Shown here piece after piece: positions 8,928 through 19,137 of a DNA stretch of 64,000 nt. Origin of the DNA: Neopusillimonas aromaticivorans (GTDB lineage Bacteria > Pseudomonadota > Gammaproteobacteria > Burkholderiales > Burkholderiaceae_B); NCBI RefSeq assembly GCF_030344915.1, contig NZ_CP128233.1:1612001-1676000 (forward strand), written 5' to 3'. A program made the position numbers and the translations under genes. Positions within the stretch are counted from its first letter, which is position 1. Every line of letters starts with the position of its first letter. The notes under the pieces were generated by a model. That model did no database searches. It was not told the DNA's origin and was given only the letters and a program-made list of their open reading frames with translations.

Positions 8928-8945
8928 TTATTTGCCGATACAGAA
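8928..8945 (-). other. Candidate attachment site at the 3' end of mnmE
   Basis: The last 18 bases of mnmE on the minus strand read TTCTGTATCGGCAAATAA, coding for FCIGK and the stop. This corresponds to the known attB of Salmonella genomic island 1 at the end of mnmE (trmE/thdF). An integrase gene follows 184 bases on. I did not see the second copy expected at the other end of the island. Confidence 0.55.
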
Positions 8946-10284
8946 ACTCGAAAAAATTTCCCCCAGCAGGTCATCGCTGGTGAATTGCCCGGTAATCGCG
9001 CACAAGTCTTCATGGGCCAGCCGCAGTTCTTCGGCAAACAGGTCAAGCACACTGTCATTGAACTGCGCATGCTGTGCGGCCAGCTCCAGATGTCCGGCGG
9101 CGCTTTTCAGGGCATTCACATGGCGTTCGCGGGCCAGCCAGGGGATTCCGACGTGGGTTTCCAGCCGGCGATGTCCAGCAGGCGCTGCCGCAGTTCGTTC
9201 AGCCCGTCGCCCGATTTGGCCGAAATGTACAGCCGGCTGTCAGTGGACGTGGGCTTTTCAGTGGCCAGATCCAGCTTGTTGAACACATTCAGTACGGGGG
9301 TGCGTGCGGGCAGTCGCTCGGTAATGTCGCTGTCAAGCGGGTCTTCGGGTGAGCGGATGTCCTGCAGGTGGATGATGACGTTGGCTTTTTCGATTTCAGC
9401 CCAGGTACGCTCGATGCCGATGCGTTCCACGGTATCGTCGGTGTCACGCAGACCCGCCGTGTCGATGATGTGGATGGGCACGCCGTTGATGTGAATTTGT
9501 TGAACGACTTTGTCGCGAGTTGTGCCGGCAACGGGGGTGACGATGGCAATGTCGTCGCCGGCCAGGGCATTGAGCAGGCTGGATTTGCCCACGTTGGGCT
9601 GGCCGGCCAGAACCACATGCAGGCCTTCGCGCAGAATCATGCCCTGGCCGGCCTGTTGCAGAATTTCATTTAGATCATTCTGGATGGAAACCAGCTGCTC
9701 GTGGGCCTGGTACTTTTCCAGAAATTCGATTTCTTCTTCGGGGAAATCAAGGGTAGCTTCAACCAGCATGCGCAGGTGCACGATACGCTCATCAAGCGCG
9801 TTGACCTGATGCGAAAACGCGCCGCTTAACGAGGTCATGGCGCTGCGCGCTGCGGCTTCGGAAGACGCTTCGATCAGGTCGGCAACGGCTTCGGCCTGGG
9901 CCAGGTCGATCCGGTCGTTCAGGAATGCACGGTGGGTAAATTCGCCGGGCTCGGCATGGCGCAGGCCCAGATGGGCGCCTGCTTCAAGGCAACGTTCGAG
10001 CAGCCGACGCAAAACTGCCGGGCCGCCATGGCCCTGCAGTTCAAGCACATCTTCACCGGTGTAGGAATGGGGCGCCGGGAAAAACAGCACAATGCCCTTG
10101 TCGATGGGCGTGCCGTTGGCGTCATTGAAGTCAAGGTAGTGGGCGTGGCGCGCTTTCAGTGGCGTACTGAACAGCGTTTGGGTCAGGGGCAGCAGGTTTT
10201 TGCCCGATACCCGGACAACGCCGATGCCCCTTGCCCGGGGGCGGTGGCGATGGCAACAATGGGTTCATGTGCATAAGCGACCAT
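8928..10284 (-). CDS. mnmE: tRNA modification GTPase MnmE (two frameshifts)
   Basis: Installs the 5-carboxymethylaminomethyl group on U34 of several tRNAs together with MnmG. Repairing one lost base in the 4-base runs at 10227-10230 and 9141-9144 gives 452 residues, the usual length. The folate-binding N-terminal domain contains PAPHSYTGEDVLE. The G domain has G1 GQPNVGKSSL, G2/G3 TTRD and DTAGL, and G4 NKLD. The C-terminus ends in the essential FCIGK. The start at 10284 (MVAYAHEPIVAIATAPGQG) follows an AAGGTG site. The gene is the last of the rpmH-rnpA-yidD-yidC-mnmE series. Confidence 0.95.
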
Positions 10285-10344
10285 GGGTTCACCTTGATGT
10301 CGCCAGCCCGGCAGGGCCAGGCCGCCCGGGCCTGGCCGTTGGGT

Positions 10345-12033
10345 TTAGCGATGTGCTTTGGCTTGCGCTTGCTCTTTGTCGAGCTTGTGCATGATGTAGC
10401 GTTGCTGGGCGATGGAAATGGCGTTGTTAACGCACCAGTACAGTACCAGCCCGGCAGGGAAGAAGAACATCATGCCGCCGAATACCAAGGGCATCAGCAT
10501 CATGATGCGGGCCTGCATGGGGTCGGGTGGCGTGGGGTTCAGCTTGATCTGCAGGAACATGGTCGCCATCATGATGGCCGGCAGGATGAAGTATGGGTCG
10601 CGCGCGGCCAGGTCGTGGATCCAGAGAATCCAGGGAGCGCCGCGCATTTCAACACTGCCCAGCAGAACCCAATACAGTGCAATGAACACCGGGATCTGGA
10701 TCAGCATCGGCAAGCAACCACCCAGCGGGTTGATTTTTTCGGTGCGGTACATTTCCATCATGGCCTGGTTCAGTTTGCCACGATCGTCGCCGAACTTTTC
10801 ACGCAGGGCTTGCAGGCGTGGGGTGACCTGCTTCATTTTGGCCATCGACCGGTAGCTGGCGGCGGATAACGGGTAGAACACCAGTTTGATCAGGACGGTA
10901 AGCAGGACAATGGTCCAGCCCCAGTTGCCGACAAAGTCATGAATCCAGGTCATGAGTTTGAACAGCGGTTTGGAGATAATGGTCAGGAAGCCATAGTCGA
11001 CCACGACATCGAGACCGGGGGCCACGGCTTGCATGGCGTCCTGGTCTTGCGGGCCGACCCACAGTTGGGCCTTGACCGCAACCGTGTCGCCGGGTGCCAG
11101 GGTTGCGGTGGGTTCGATGCTGCGGATGGCATACAGATTGTTGCCCAGACGCAGCGCTTCGTTGAAGCGGGTCTTGCCTTCGACAGGGACCCAGGCCGAT
11201 GCAAAATAATGTTGAACGACGGCGATCCAGCCATCGTTGGCCTGTTTGATGTAGTTGGCCTTGCCTTTGTCGATGTCAGAGAACGAGATCTTCTGGTACT
11301 TTTCTTCTGCCGAATAAACCGCCGGGCCAGTGAAGGTGTTGTAGAAGAACGAGGTGTTGGGCGGGTCGTTGCCGTCGCGGGTCAGCTGCAGATACAGCGA
11401 TGGGGTGACGGGTGCATTGCCTGTATTCTGGATGTCGTGCGTGACATGAATGTCGTAGCTGCCCCGTTTCAGCGTATAGGTTTTGGTCACCTTGACGCCG
11501 TCGGATTCGGCTTCGAAGACAACATCAAGGGCGTCGCCGGCAAGTGTGGTATCGGTGGATACCAGACGGAATGGTGTCAGGTGGGTGGGGAAGTTTTGAC
11601 CCGCAGGCGCACCGACAACCCCGGTTTGGGCCACGTAAAACGAGTTGGGGCTGTTGTCGAGCAGCACCATGGGGCTGTCAGAGCCGTCAAAGCCGCTGAA
11701 CTGCGACAACTGTGCCTTGACCAGCTGGGCTCCCAGGGTGTCGAAGGTGAGTTCGTAAACGTCGGTCTTGACCTGAACCTGTTGGCCGGTTGGCGATGCG
11801 ACGGCGGGGTTTGAGCCGGGTACAGCATCGGCGGCGGCATTGGTGGCTACCGGTGTGCCGGCAGGGACATCGGCCGGGTTGGTACCGGTCGCTTCAGCAG
11901 GTTGCGCGGTTTGCGTTGACGCAGGTGAGCCACCGAATAATGACGGCATGCCACTGTGCACTTGCCAGTTGTTCCAGAGCAGCAAGAGCGAGAACGAAAA
12001 TATGATCCAGAGGAGGGTGCGTCGGATATCCAT
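10345..12033 (-). CDS. yidC: Membrane protein insertase YidC
   Basis: Intact, 562 residues. It inserts and folds inner-membrane proteins alone or with SecYEG. The N-terminal membrane anchor (RRTLLWIIFSFSLLLLWNNW) is followed by a large periplasmic beta-sandwich domain and then the conserved core of five membrane segments beginning GNWGWTIVLLTVLIKLVFYP. The hydrophilic-groove Arg lies in the YRSMAKMKQV region, and the C-terminal tail is basic. A low-complexity Ala/Thr/Pro linker at about 30-75 follows the anchor. It is co-oriented with yidD, rnpA and rpmH, as in nearly all proteobacteria. Confidence 0.97.
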   Translation of the reverse strand: MDIRRTLLWIIFSFSLLLLWNNWQVHSGMPSLFGGSPASTQTAQPAEATGTNPADVPAGTPVATNAAADAVPGSNPAVASPTGQQVQVKTDVYELTFDTLGAQLVKAQLSQFSGFDGSDSPMVLLDNSPNSFYVAQTGVVGAPAGQNFPTHLTPFRLVSTDTTLAGDALDVVFEAESDGVKVTKTYTLKRGSYDIHVTHDIQNTGNAPVTPSLYLQLTRDGNDPPNTSFFYNTFTGPAVYSAEEKYQKISFSDIDKGKANYIKQANDGWIAVVQHYFASAWVPVEGKTRFNEALRLGNNLYAIRSIEPTATLAPGDTVAVKAQLWVGPQDQDAMQAVAPGLDVVVDYGFLTIISKPLFKLMTWIHDFVGNWGWTIVLLTVLIKLVFYPLSAASYRSMAKMKQVTPRLQALREKFGDDRGKLNQAMMEMYRTEKINPLGGCLPMLIQIPVFIALYWVLLGSVEMRGAPWILWIHDLAARDPYFILPAIMMATMFLQIKLNPTPPDPMQARIMMLMPLVFGGMMFFFPAGLVLYWCVNNAISIAQQRYIMHKLDKEQAQAKAHR

Positions 12034-12103
12034 AGCGCCTGTTCAAAGGTTGAAGCACAAAAGCATGCTAGTTTAACGTAGCCAGCCCTAAGGGCTGGCC
12101 GGG

Positions 12104-12337
12104 TCAGTGTCCGGTTGTCTGTGTGCCTGGTACCGGGTCGTGGCCACCTTCGCACCACGGGTTGCAACGGCAAATGCGTTTTGCCCCCAGCCACAGCCCT
12201 TTACCTACGCCGTGGGTTTCAATGGCCTCGATGGTGTAAACCGAGCAGGTTGGGGTGAAGCGGCAACTGTTGCCAACCCAGGGGCTTAAAAAATACCGGT
12301 AAAACCGGATGGGGGCGATAAACAACGCTTTCAGCAT
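12104..12337 (-). CDS. yidD: Membrane protein insertion efficiency factor YidD
   Basis: A 77-residue protein with the family signature IRFYRYFLSPWVGNSCRF, PTCSVYTIEAIETHG and the Cys-rich CRCNPWCEGGHDPVP. It binds the inner membrane through an amphipathic N-terminal helix and assists YidC-dependent insertion. The start overlaps the end of rnpA by 7 bases. Confidence 0.95.
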   Translation of the reverse strand: MLKALFIAPIRFYRYFLSPWVGNSCRFTPTCSVYTIEAIETHGVGKGLWLGAKRICRCNPWCEGGHDPVPGTQTTGH

Positions 12338-12694
12338 TTGGCCGACCGTTCAAGCAAGGAATCTGCTTCGGCCCGAACTTTTTGTTTAAGTTCAGTTAAC
12401 GAGGCCGGCGCCACTTTGCTGTGCAGACGGAAAACGAAATCTTTGGGTGGAAGCTGGTGTCGTTTTAGCCGGAAAGCTTCGCGAATGACACGTTTGATGG
12501 CATTGCGTGTGACGGCTTTGGCGGCAAAACGTTTGGCGATGATCATGCCAAGGCGCGCGCCTTCGGGGTTTGCCGCGACATTGCGCGGGGTGCTGACCAC
12601 AAGCAAAGCCCTCGGGCAACGCGTTTGCCTTGCAAGGCAAACGCATATTCAGAGGGCGGTGCAGGCGCGCCGCCGGTGTGAACGTGGCACGCAT
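12331..12694 (-). CDS. rnpA: Ribonuclease P protein component (two frameshifts)
   Basis: Protein subunit of RNase P, which trims the 5' leader of pre-tRNAs. The conserved RNR-type motif is present as KRFAAKAVTRNAIKRVIREAFR. The N-terminus lies in other frames: MRATFTPAARLHRP from 12694, then SEYAFALQGKRVARG, then LLVVSTPRNVAAN. One missing base in each of the 3-base runs at 12654-12656 and 12609-12611 explains both shifts and gives 121 residues, the normal size. The gene is essential, so these breaks cannot be real in a living cell. Confidence 0.93.
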
Positions 12695-12736
12695 CAGTAT
12701 CTGGCCGGGGCCCGGAACGTTGCCGGGAACGCCGCT

Positions 12737-12871
12737 TTAGACAGCCAGACGCTTGCGACCTTTAGCGCGGCGAGCGTTGATAACAGCGCGGCCGCCACGA
12801 GTTTTCATGCGAACGAGAAAGCCGTGTGTGCGCTTGCGGCGTGTAACGGAAGGTTGGAAAGTGCGTTTCAT
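12737..12871 (-). CDS. rpmH: 50S ribosomal protein L34
   Basis: A 44-residue protein beginning MKRTFQPSVTRRKRTHGF and ending RRAKGRKRLAV, the invariant L34 sequence pattern. It is the first gene of the minus-strand block and is divergent from dnaA. Confidence 0.97.
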   Translation of the reverse strand: MKRTFQPSVTRRKRTHGFLVRMKTRGGRAVINARRAKGRKRLAV

Positions 12872-13011
12872 GGCGCTATGCCTTTGGTTGTGCCAGCAGG
12901 ACGTGTCGTGTCGGGCTTTTTGCTTTTTGAACGCATGTTTTCAATGCGTTTTTCAAACACCCGCAGCGCCTACCTGCATAGACTTAGTTAAAAAATCCGG
13001 GAAAGCCTGCT

Positions 13012-13040
13012 ATTTCAACAAGTTTTTAATGAATAGTCAA
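13012..13040 (-). promoter_or_regulatory. Predicted sigma-70 promoter of rpmH
   Basis: On the minus strand TTGACT (13035-13040), a 17-base spacer, then TGAAAT (13012-13017), about 140 bases upstream of the rpmH start. Confidence 0.45.
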
Positions 13041-13080
13041 GCGCTTAGCGCAATCTGACATGGGCTGTTGCATCCTGCCT

Positions 13081-13089
13081 TGTGGATAA
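13081..13089. promoter_or_regulatory. DnaA box upstream of dnaA
   Basis: TGTGGATAA is the exact complement of the consensus DnaA box TTATCCACA, 47 bases before the dnaA start. I found only this one perfect box in the rpmH-dnaA gap (12872-13135), with an AT-rich patch at 12985-13035. It may serve dnaA autoregulation or be part of oriC. Confidence 0.7.
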
Positions 13090-13135
13090 CTTCCCCGTCA
13101 ACAGGGTAGAATCGAGGTTTACAGAAGTGGTATCT

Positions 13136-14591
13136 ATGAAAGATTTTTGGCAATCCTGTCTTCAACGCCTGGAGCAAGACCTACCCCCGCAACAGATCAG
13201 TGCCTGGATACGCCCGCTTGTGCCGGTGGCGTACGACGAGGCCAATGCTGTGCTGCGCGTGGCAGCGCCCAATCGCTTCAAGCTTGATTGGGTGCGCAAA
13301 AACTTTTCCAATCAAATCGAAGCGTTGGCCTCAGACTGGTTCCAGAGGCCGGTGCAGGTCACGTTTGAACTGGCGGCATCGGGCAGTGCCCGTGCGGCGG
13401 GTGGGCCATCGGTGGCCATGCCGGCGGCACCGGCACCTGTTGCAACGCCTGTTGCCGCACCCAGCGCTGCACCTGTGCCGCGTGCGGCTGTCGCTTCGGG
13501 CACCCCGGCGTCTCCTGGTCTTACTCCTGCGGTCGTGGCCGCGCACGCCGCCGCCGATATCGCCTACGACCGCTCCAGTCTGAATACCGATCTGACGTTT
13601 GAAAATTTCGTTACCGGTAAGGCCAACCAGTTGGCCCGGGCGGCCGCCATCCAGGTCGCGCAGAATCCGGGCATTTCGTACAACCCGCTGTTTTTGTACG
13701 GGGGCGTTGGCCTGGGCAAGACTCACCTGATTCACGCCATTGGCAATGCCCTGCTTAAAGAGAACAGTTCGGCGCGGGTTCGGTATGTACACGCCGACCA
13801 GTATGTGTCCGACGTGGTCAAGGCATACCAGCGCAAGGCGTTCGACGAATTCAAGCGTTATTACCATTCGCTCGATTTGCTGCTGATTGACGATATCCAG
13901 TTTTTTGCCGGCAAGAACCGCACACAAGAAGAATTCTTCTATGCGTTTGAAGCCATGGTGGCCAAGCGCAAGCAAATCATCATCACGTCAGACACCTACC
14001 CGAAAGAACTGGCCAACATCGACAGCCGTCTTATTTCCCGTTTTGACTCGGGCCTGACGGTGGCTATTGAGCCCCCGAGCTTGAGATGCGGGTGGCTATT
14101 CTGTTGCGCAAGGCCGAAATCGAAAGCGTCACCATGCCTGAAGAGGTGGCTTTTTTATTGCGAAGCATTTGCGCAGCAACGTGCGTGAGCTGGAAGGGGC
14201 GCTGCGCAAGGTGCTGGCCTACGCGCGTTTCCATGGCCGTGAAGTACTGACGGTGGAAGTGTGCAAAGACGCCTTGAAAGACTTGTTGTCGGTGTCGAAC
14301 GGGCAAATCACGGTGGAAAATATACAGAAAACGGTGGCCGATTTCTACAAAATCAAGGTTGCCGACATGTACTCCAAACGCCGGCCCGCTAATATTGCCA
14401 TGCCGCGTCAGGTGGCTATGTATCTGGCTAAAGAGCTGACCCAGAAAAGCCTGCCCGAAATCGGTGATTTGTTCGGGGGCCGCGACCACACCACGGTCTT
14501 GCATGCAGTTCGTAAAATCTCAGACGCACGATCCAAGAATTCCGAGCTTAACCACGCCTTACACGTATTAGAACAAACCCTGAAAGGATAA
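13136..14591 (+). CDS. dnaA: Chromosomal replication initiator DnaA (two frameshifts)
   Basis: Binds DnaA boxes and melts oriC. The start at 13136 (MKDFWQSCLQRLEQDLPP) matches domain I; the longer GTG start at 13082 only adds intergenic sequence. An Ala/Pro/Val-rich domain II covers about 13380-13560. The AAA+ domain follows, with Walker A GGVGLGKTHL and Walker B LLLIDDIQFF. Domain IV holds the DNA-binding signature GGRDHTTVLHAVRKI. The frame breaks at the C-run 14072-14076 (restoring EPPELEMRVAILLRKAEIES) and at the T-run 14151-14156 (restoring EEVAFFIAKHLRSNVREL). The repaired length is 485 residues. As the gene is essential, the breaks must be sequence errors. Confidence 0.97.
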
Positions 14592-14593
14592 CC

Positions 14594-15703
14594 ATGCAAC
14601 TCGTACAAACGACTCGCGATGCGTTGCTCAAACCCCTGTCGACCGTGGCCGGTATTGTCGAACGCCGCAACACCATGCCGATTCTGGCCAATGTGCTGTT
14701 GCGCAAAGAAGGCAACCAGGTCTCGTTTCTGGCCACTGATCTTGAAGTCCAGATTACGACGCACGCCGATTTCGGTGTCGGTGACCAGCCCGAATCGACC
14801 ACAGTAGCCGCGCGCAAGTTGATGGACATTTTGCGGGCGTTGCCTGATGCGAATGATGTGAAGCTTGGGTTGGCCAGCGGCAAACTGTCGATCCAGTCGG
14901 GTAAAAGCCGCTTTGCGTTGCAAACCATGCCGGCAGCCGATTACCCCACGGTATCGCAGCCCGAGGCCTGGGATGTTTCGTTCTCGTTGCCGCAAAAAAC
15001 GCTCAAGCATTTGTTCAACATGGTGCACTTTGCCATGGCGCAGCAAGACATCCGGTATTACCTGAACGGTTTGCTGTTTGTGTTCGAACCGGGTCTGGTA
15101 CGCACGGTGTCCACTGACGGTCACCGCCTGGCACACTGTGCGGCGGCGGCTGATGGTATTGCCCAGAAGCACGATGTCATTGTGCCGCGCAAAACCGTAC
15201 TTGAAATGCAGCGCTTGCTGGGTGACCTTGACGACCCCGTTCAAATTGATGTGGCTGCAGGCCAGATCCGGTTCCGTTTTGCCGACGTTGAGCTGATTTC
15301 GAAGCTGGTTGAAGGTAAATTCCCCGACTTTACGCGTGTTATCCCGACGAACTACACCCGTCATTTTGCGGTCCGTCGCGAAGCTTTGCAGGGCAGTTTG
15401 CAGCGTGCCGCCATTCTGACCACCGACAAACTCAAGGGTGTCCGTGTCCAGATGGGTGACAACCTGTTGAAAATTTCATCCAGCAATGCCGAGCAGGAAG
15501 AGGCTCAGGAAGAAATTGACATTGATTACGCGCACGAAGCGCTGGATGTCGGTTTCAACGTCAGCTATCTGCTGGACGTCCTCGCAACGGTGAAAACCGA
15601 AGAGATCCTCTGGTCGGTTCAGCCGGATGCCAACGCATCGGCACTCATCACCTTACCCGACGACGATCAGTTCAAGTACGTCGTCATGCCAATGCGCATT
15701 TAG
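14594..15703 (+). CDS. dnaN: DNA polymerase III beta sliding clamp
   Basis: Intact, 369 residues, starting two bases after dnaA. MQLVQTTRDALLKPLSTVAG begins the first of three clamp domains, and the C-terminus YVVMPMRI is the usual clamp end where polymerase peptides bind. It forms the dimeric ring that tethers Pol III to DNA. Confidence 0.97.
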   Translation: MQLVQTTRDALLKPLSTVAGIVERRNTMPILANVLLRKEGNQVSFLATDLEVQITTHADFGVGDQPESTTVAARKLMDILRALPDANDVKLGLASGKLSIQSGKSRFALQTMPAADYPTVSQPEAWDVSFSLPQKTLKHLFNMVHFAMAQQDIRYYLNGLLFVFEPGLVRTVSTDGHRLAHCAAAADGIAQKHDVIVPRKTVLEMQRLLGDLDDPVQIDVAAGQIRFRFADVELISKLVEGKFPDFTRVIPTNYTRHFAVRREALQGSLQRAAILTTDKLKGVRVQMGDNLLKISSSNAEQEEAQEEIDIDYAHEALDVGFNVSYLLDVLATVKTEEILWSVQPDANASALITLPDDDQFKYVVMPMRI

Positions 15704-15829
15704 TCACTCAGGCGCTTCATGGTATTGCCCGATTCTGCGGCGGCGTAAGCGCCTGTTGGCCCTGCCGCAGGTCCCGGCACACGTTGTGCCGCAGTCATTG
15801 CCCGCTTTATATAAGGTAAGAAAATCGTT

Positions 15830-18278
15830 ATGTCAGATCAGACTAACCCTACCCCTGAATCCGGTTACGGTGCCGAATCGATCAAGATGCTCAAGGGCCT
15901 GGAAGCCGTTCGTAAACGGCCAGGCATGTACATCGGCGATACGTCCGACGGTACAGGGTTGCATCACATGGTTTTTGAGGTGGTCGACAACGCCATCGAC
16001 GAAGCCCTGGCGGGTTACTGTGACGACATCGTTGTCACGATTCACGCCGATAACAGCATTTCGGTCAGCGACAACGGCCGCGGTATTCCTACCGACATCC
16101 ATAAAGATGACGAATTCGGTCGCAGCGCCGCTGAAATCGTCATGACCGAGCTGCACGCCGGCGGCAAGTTTGACCACAACTCGTACAAGGTTTCGGGTGG
16201 CTTGCACGGGGTGGGTGTGTCGTGTGTGAATGCGCTGTCCGAATGGCTGCGCCTGACGATCTGGCGCGATGGTAAAACCCACGAAATGGAGTTTCGCCAG
16301 GGCGAGCGCGTTGAGCCGCTGCATGTCACGGGCACCGCGTCGCAAACCGGCACGCGGGTCCAGTTTTTGGCCGATCCGATCATTTTCGAGAACATTGAAT
16401 ATCACTACGATATTCTGGCCAAGCGCTTGCGCGAGCTGTCCTTCCTGAACAACGGTGTGAAGGTACGCCTGATCGACGAGCGTCAGGGCCGCGAAGAAAA
16501 CTTTGCATTTGCCGGTGGCGTGAAGGGGTTTGTCGAATACATCAACCGTACGAAAACCGTGTTGCATGGCAATGTGTTTTCGGTTAGCACCGAGTCCCAG
16601 GTGGGCGAGGTGGAAATTGGTGTCGATGTCGCGATGCAGTGGAATGACAGCTACACCGAAACGGTATTGTGCTTCACGAACAATATTCCGCAGCGTGACG
16701 GCGGTACCCACCTGACGGGCTTGCGTGCCGCCATGACGCGTGTCCTGAACAAGTACATCGCTGATAACGAGATGGCCAAGAAGGCCAAGGTCGATACAAC
16801 TGGCGACGATATGCGTGAAGGCCTGGCCTGCGTGTTGTCGGTGAAGGTGCCAGACCCCAAGTTCAGCAGCCAGACCAAAGACAAGCTGGTGTCCAGCGAA
16901 GTTCGTCCAGCCGTTGAAGAGGCGGTGGCACGTACGCTGGAAAGCTGGTTGCTTGAGAACCCGAACGACGCAAAAGCGCTGTGCAACAAGATTATTGAAG
17001 CCGCCCGGGCGCGTGATGCGGCCCGCAAGGCGCGTGAGATGACACGTCGTAAAAGCGTGCTTGAAGGCGCAGGCTTGCCGGGCAAACTGGCTGACTGCCA
17101 GGAAAAAGACCCCGCGCTTAGCGAAATTTACATCGTCGAGGGTGACTCGGCGGGGGGTCGGCCAAGCAGGGGCGTGATCGCAAGTTCCAGGCTATTTTGC
17201 CGCTGCGCGGCAAGGTGCTGAACGTCGAAAAGGCACGTTTTGACCGCCTGATTGCCAGTGAGGCAATCACCACGCTGATCACGGCGCTGGGCACCAGTAT
17301 CGGCCCCGATTTCAATATCGAGAAGCTGCGTTACCACCGCATCATCATCATGACCGACGCGGACGTTGACGGTGCGCACATTCGTACGCTGTTGTTGACG
17401 CTGTTCTATCGTCAAATGCCGGCCTTGATCGAGCATGGCTATGTGTATATTGCCCAGCCCCCTTGTACAAGGTGAAGCAGGGCCGCGACGAACGTTATCT
17501 GAAAGATGCCCACGAAGAGGCACAATACATGATGGAACTGGCGCTGAAAGATGCGTCGGTGATTCCGTCAGAGGGCGCAGCACCGCTGGTTGGCGATACG
17601 CTGGCCGAATTGATGCGTCAGTATATTTTGGCGGACGCGGTGATCAACCGTCTGGGTCGCACGGTGGATATTGAAGCGTTGTCGGCGATGGCAGAGGGTG
17701 TGTCGCTGAACCTGGACGACCAGGCGTCTGCCGAAGCGTCGGCACAGCGTTTGCAGTCGGCCATTGAAAACCCGGCGTTGCCGGGTAGTGTGACGGTAAC
17801 TGCCGAACAGCCCGAAGAGGATGGCCCGTGGCGCCTGGTGCTGCGTCGCATGCATCACGGGAATGTTCGGGTGTCGGTGTTTGACCGTACGTTTGTGCGT
17901 GGTGCCGATTATGCCGTGTTGTCGAGGGCAGCCAAAACGTTTGTGGGCCTGATGGGTCGCGGGGCGATGGTGGTGCGCGGCGAGGGCGAGAAGCGCAAAG
18001 AGAAGTACGTGTCTGATTTCCGCGAAGCGGTTCAGTGGCTGCGTGCCGAGGCCGAACGTTCGGTCAGCAAGCAGCGCTACAAGGGTCTGGGCGAGATGAA
18101 TCCACAGCAGTTGTGGGAAACGACCATGGATCCGAAGGTACGCCGTTTGTGGCGTGTGCAGATCGATGATGCGATTGCGGCTGATGAAGTGTTCACGACA
18201 CTGATGGGTGATCACGTCGAGCCCCGGCGTGAGTTTATTGAAACGCATGCCTTGCAGGCGGGGAATATTGATACGTGA
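15830..18278 (+). CDS. gyrB: DNA gyrase subunit B (two frameshifts)
   Basis: The ATPase subunit of DNA gyrase, which introduces negative supercoils. The GHKL ATPase N-terminus shows EVVDNAIDEALAGYCD, DNGRGIP and GGLHGVGVSCVNALS. The Toprim motif EGDSAGGSAKQG is only readable after adding one G to the run at 17152-17157. A second break at the C-run 17458-17462 is repaired to IAQPPLYKVKQGRDERY. DADVDGAHIRTLLLTLFYR gives the Mg-binding acidic residues. The C-terminus KQRYKGLGEMNPQQLWETTM is typical. The repaired length is 816 residues. It follows dnaN after a 126-base gap. Confidence 0.96.
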
Positions 18279-18353
18279 TGGTTGTGTTGGTTTCGGGAAT
18301 AGTTGGCCAGGTTTTGTGAGATAAGTTGGCCACTGCTCCTGATGCGTTATGAG

Positions 18354-18381
18354 CGGCTACCTTTTAGGTGGCCGTTTTTAT
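18354..18381 (+). terminator. Rho-independent terminator of gyrB
   Basis: CGGCTACC (18354-18361), TTTTA loop, GGTGGCCG (18367-18374), followed by TTTTTATT. An 8-bp stem with one G-U pair and a good U-tract, 76 bases after the gyrB stop. Confidence 0.75.
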
Positions 18382-19137
18382 TGGGTTGGCTTGCTTGACG
18401 CCTGGCACCGTCGTGCCAAGGGTGTGTTGGTGCAATTGAGGGGAAGTGATGTTGCCTGGCTAAGTTTATAACCTCACACCAGCAGGTTCCTTCGGCTCGA
18501 TATCATTGCGTTTTGGCTGAACAGCAGGCGTCGAATACCCCTTCGTCCTTATAGTCACCTCTTCGGGGCGGTGCGGTACTGTCTTCTGCGATGCCCGTCT
18601 GCGCAAGAAAGCGAAGCAAGGCCCCTTGGTTGGAACTCCAGTACGTTGTAGGTATTGCAAGGGAGGGCCTTTTTGCTTTACTAATCCGATATCCACTGTG
18701 CAAGTGCATGTAAGTCGGCAGGTCGGTGTGCGTGATTTAAGTTTCCCGATTGGGTAGCAGTGTTGAGAAACTCCACGCGTTTACCGCTGGACGGGGGAAT
18801 TGATCGGAGGCTCCCTAAGGCGTAGAGGGGCATGAGAATCAGTATGAGTGGATGACTTGTGTAAAAGTCTTGGCCGGCTCACTCTTTGCCCCAAAATCGA
18901 CCCTAATAATTGAACGGGTTTCGGATAAACTGACATTCGGGAAAAACTTGAGAGTTCCGTAGGAATTTTTCGCTTTTTTGAGACGAATAAATTGAGGGTT
19001 TCACAAACGCTGAACAAGTAGCTGACTCAATAAGCTGCGCCTATTCGGAGTTTTGAAATCGTACAAATTTTCTAAGAAACTTGCTGGCCTTGGCCCAAAT
19101 AAACATACAACGGATGGCGAGTTAAGCGAGAGGTGCA
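18382..19137. other. Gene-poor stretch after gyrB
   Basis: No recognisable gene. The longest frames (76-78 codons, minus strand at 18466-18696 and 18781-19017) have no recognisable domain. The only clear structure is the stem-loop at 18618-18674. The sequence is more AT-rich than the neighbouring operons from about 18890 on, which fits foreign or decaying DNA. Confidence 0.5.
18618..18674. terminator. Imperfect long stem-loop ending in a T-run
   Basis: AAGGCCCCTTG (18618-18628) pairs with CAAGGG-A-GGGCCTT (18658-18671) around a 29-base loop, followed by further T residues. It could terminate transcripts on the plus strand or be the structured end of a small RNA; no promoter is evident. Confidence 0.35.

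Noticed and set aside
10939..11814. A 291-codon open frame opposite yidC
   Set aside because: The yidC frame is complete and conserved; the opposite frame has no recognisable motif or ribosome-binding site.
14408..15364. A 318-codon open frame opposite dnaA-dnaN
   Set aside because: It crosses two essential genes on the other strand and has no family features.
13136..18278. dnaA and gyrB as pseudogenes
   Set aside because: Both are essential, and each break is explained by one lost base in a homopolymer, after which the full conserved protein is recovered.
18301..18335. Repeated AGTTGGCCA after gyrB as insertion-sequence ends
   Set aside because: Only two 9-base copies 23 bases apart, no transposase nearby, and the following hairpin is a normal gyrB terminator.
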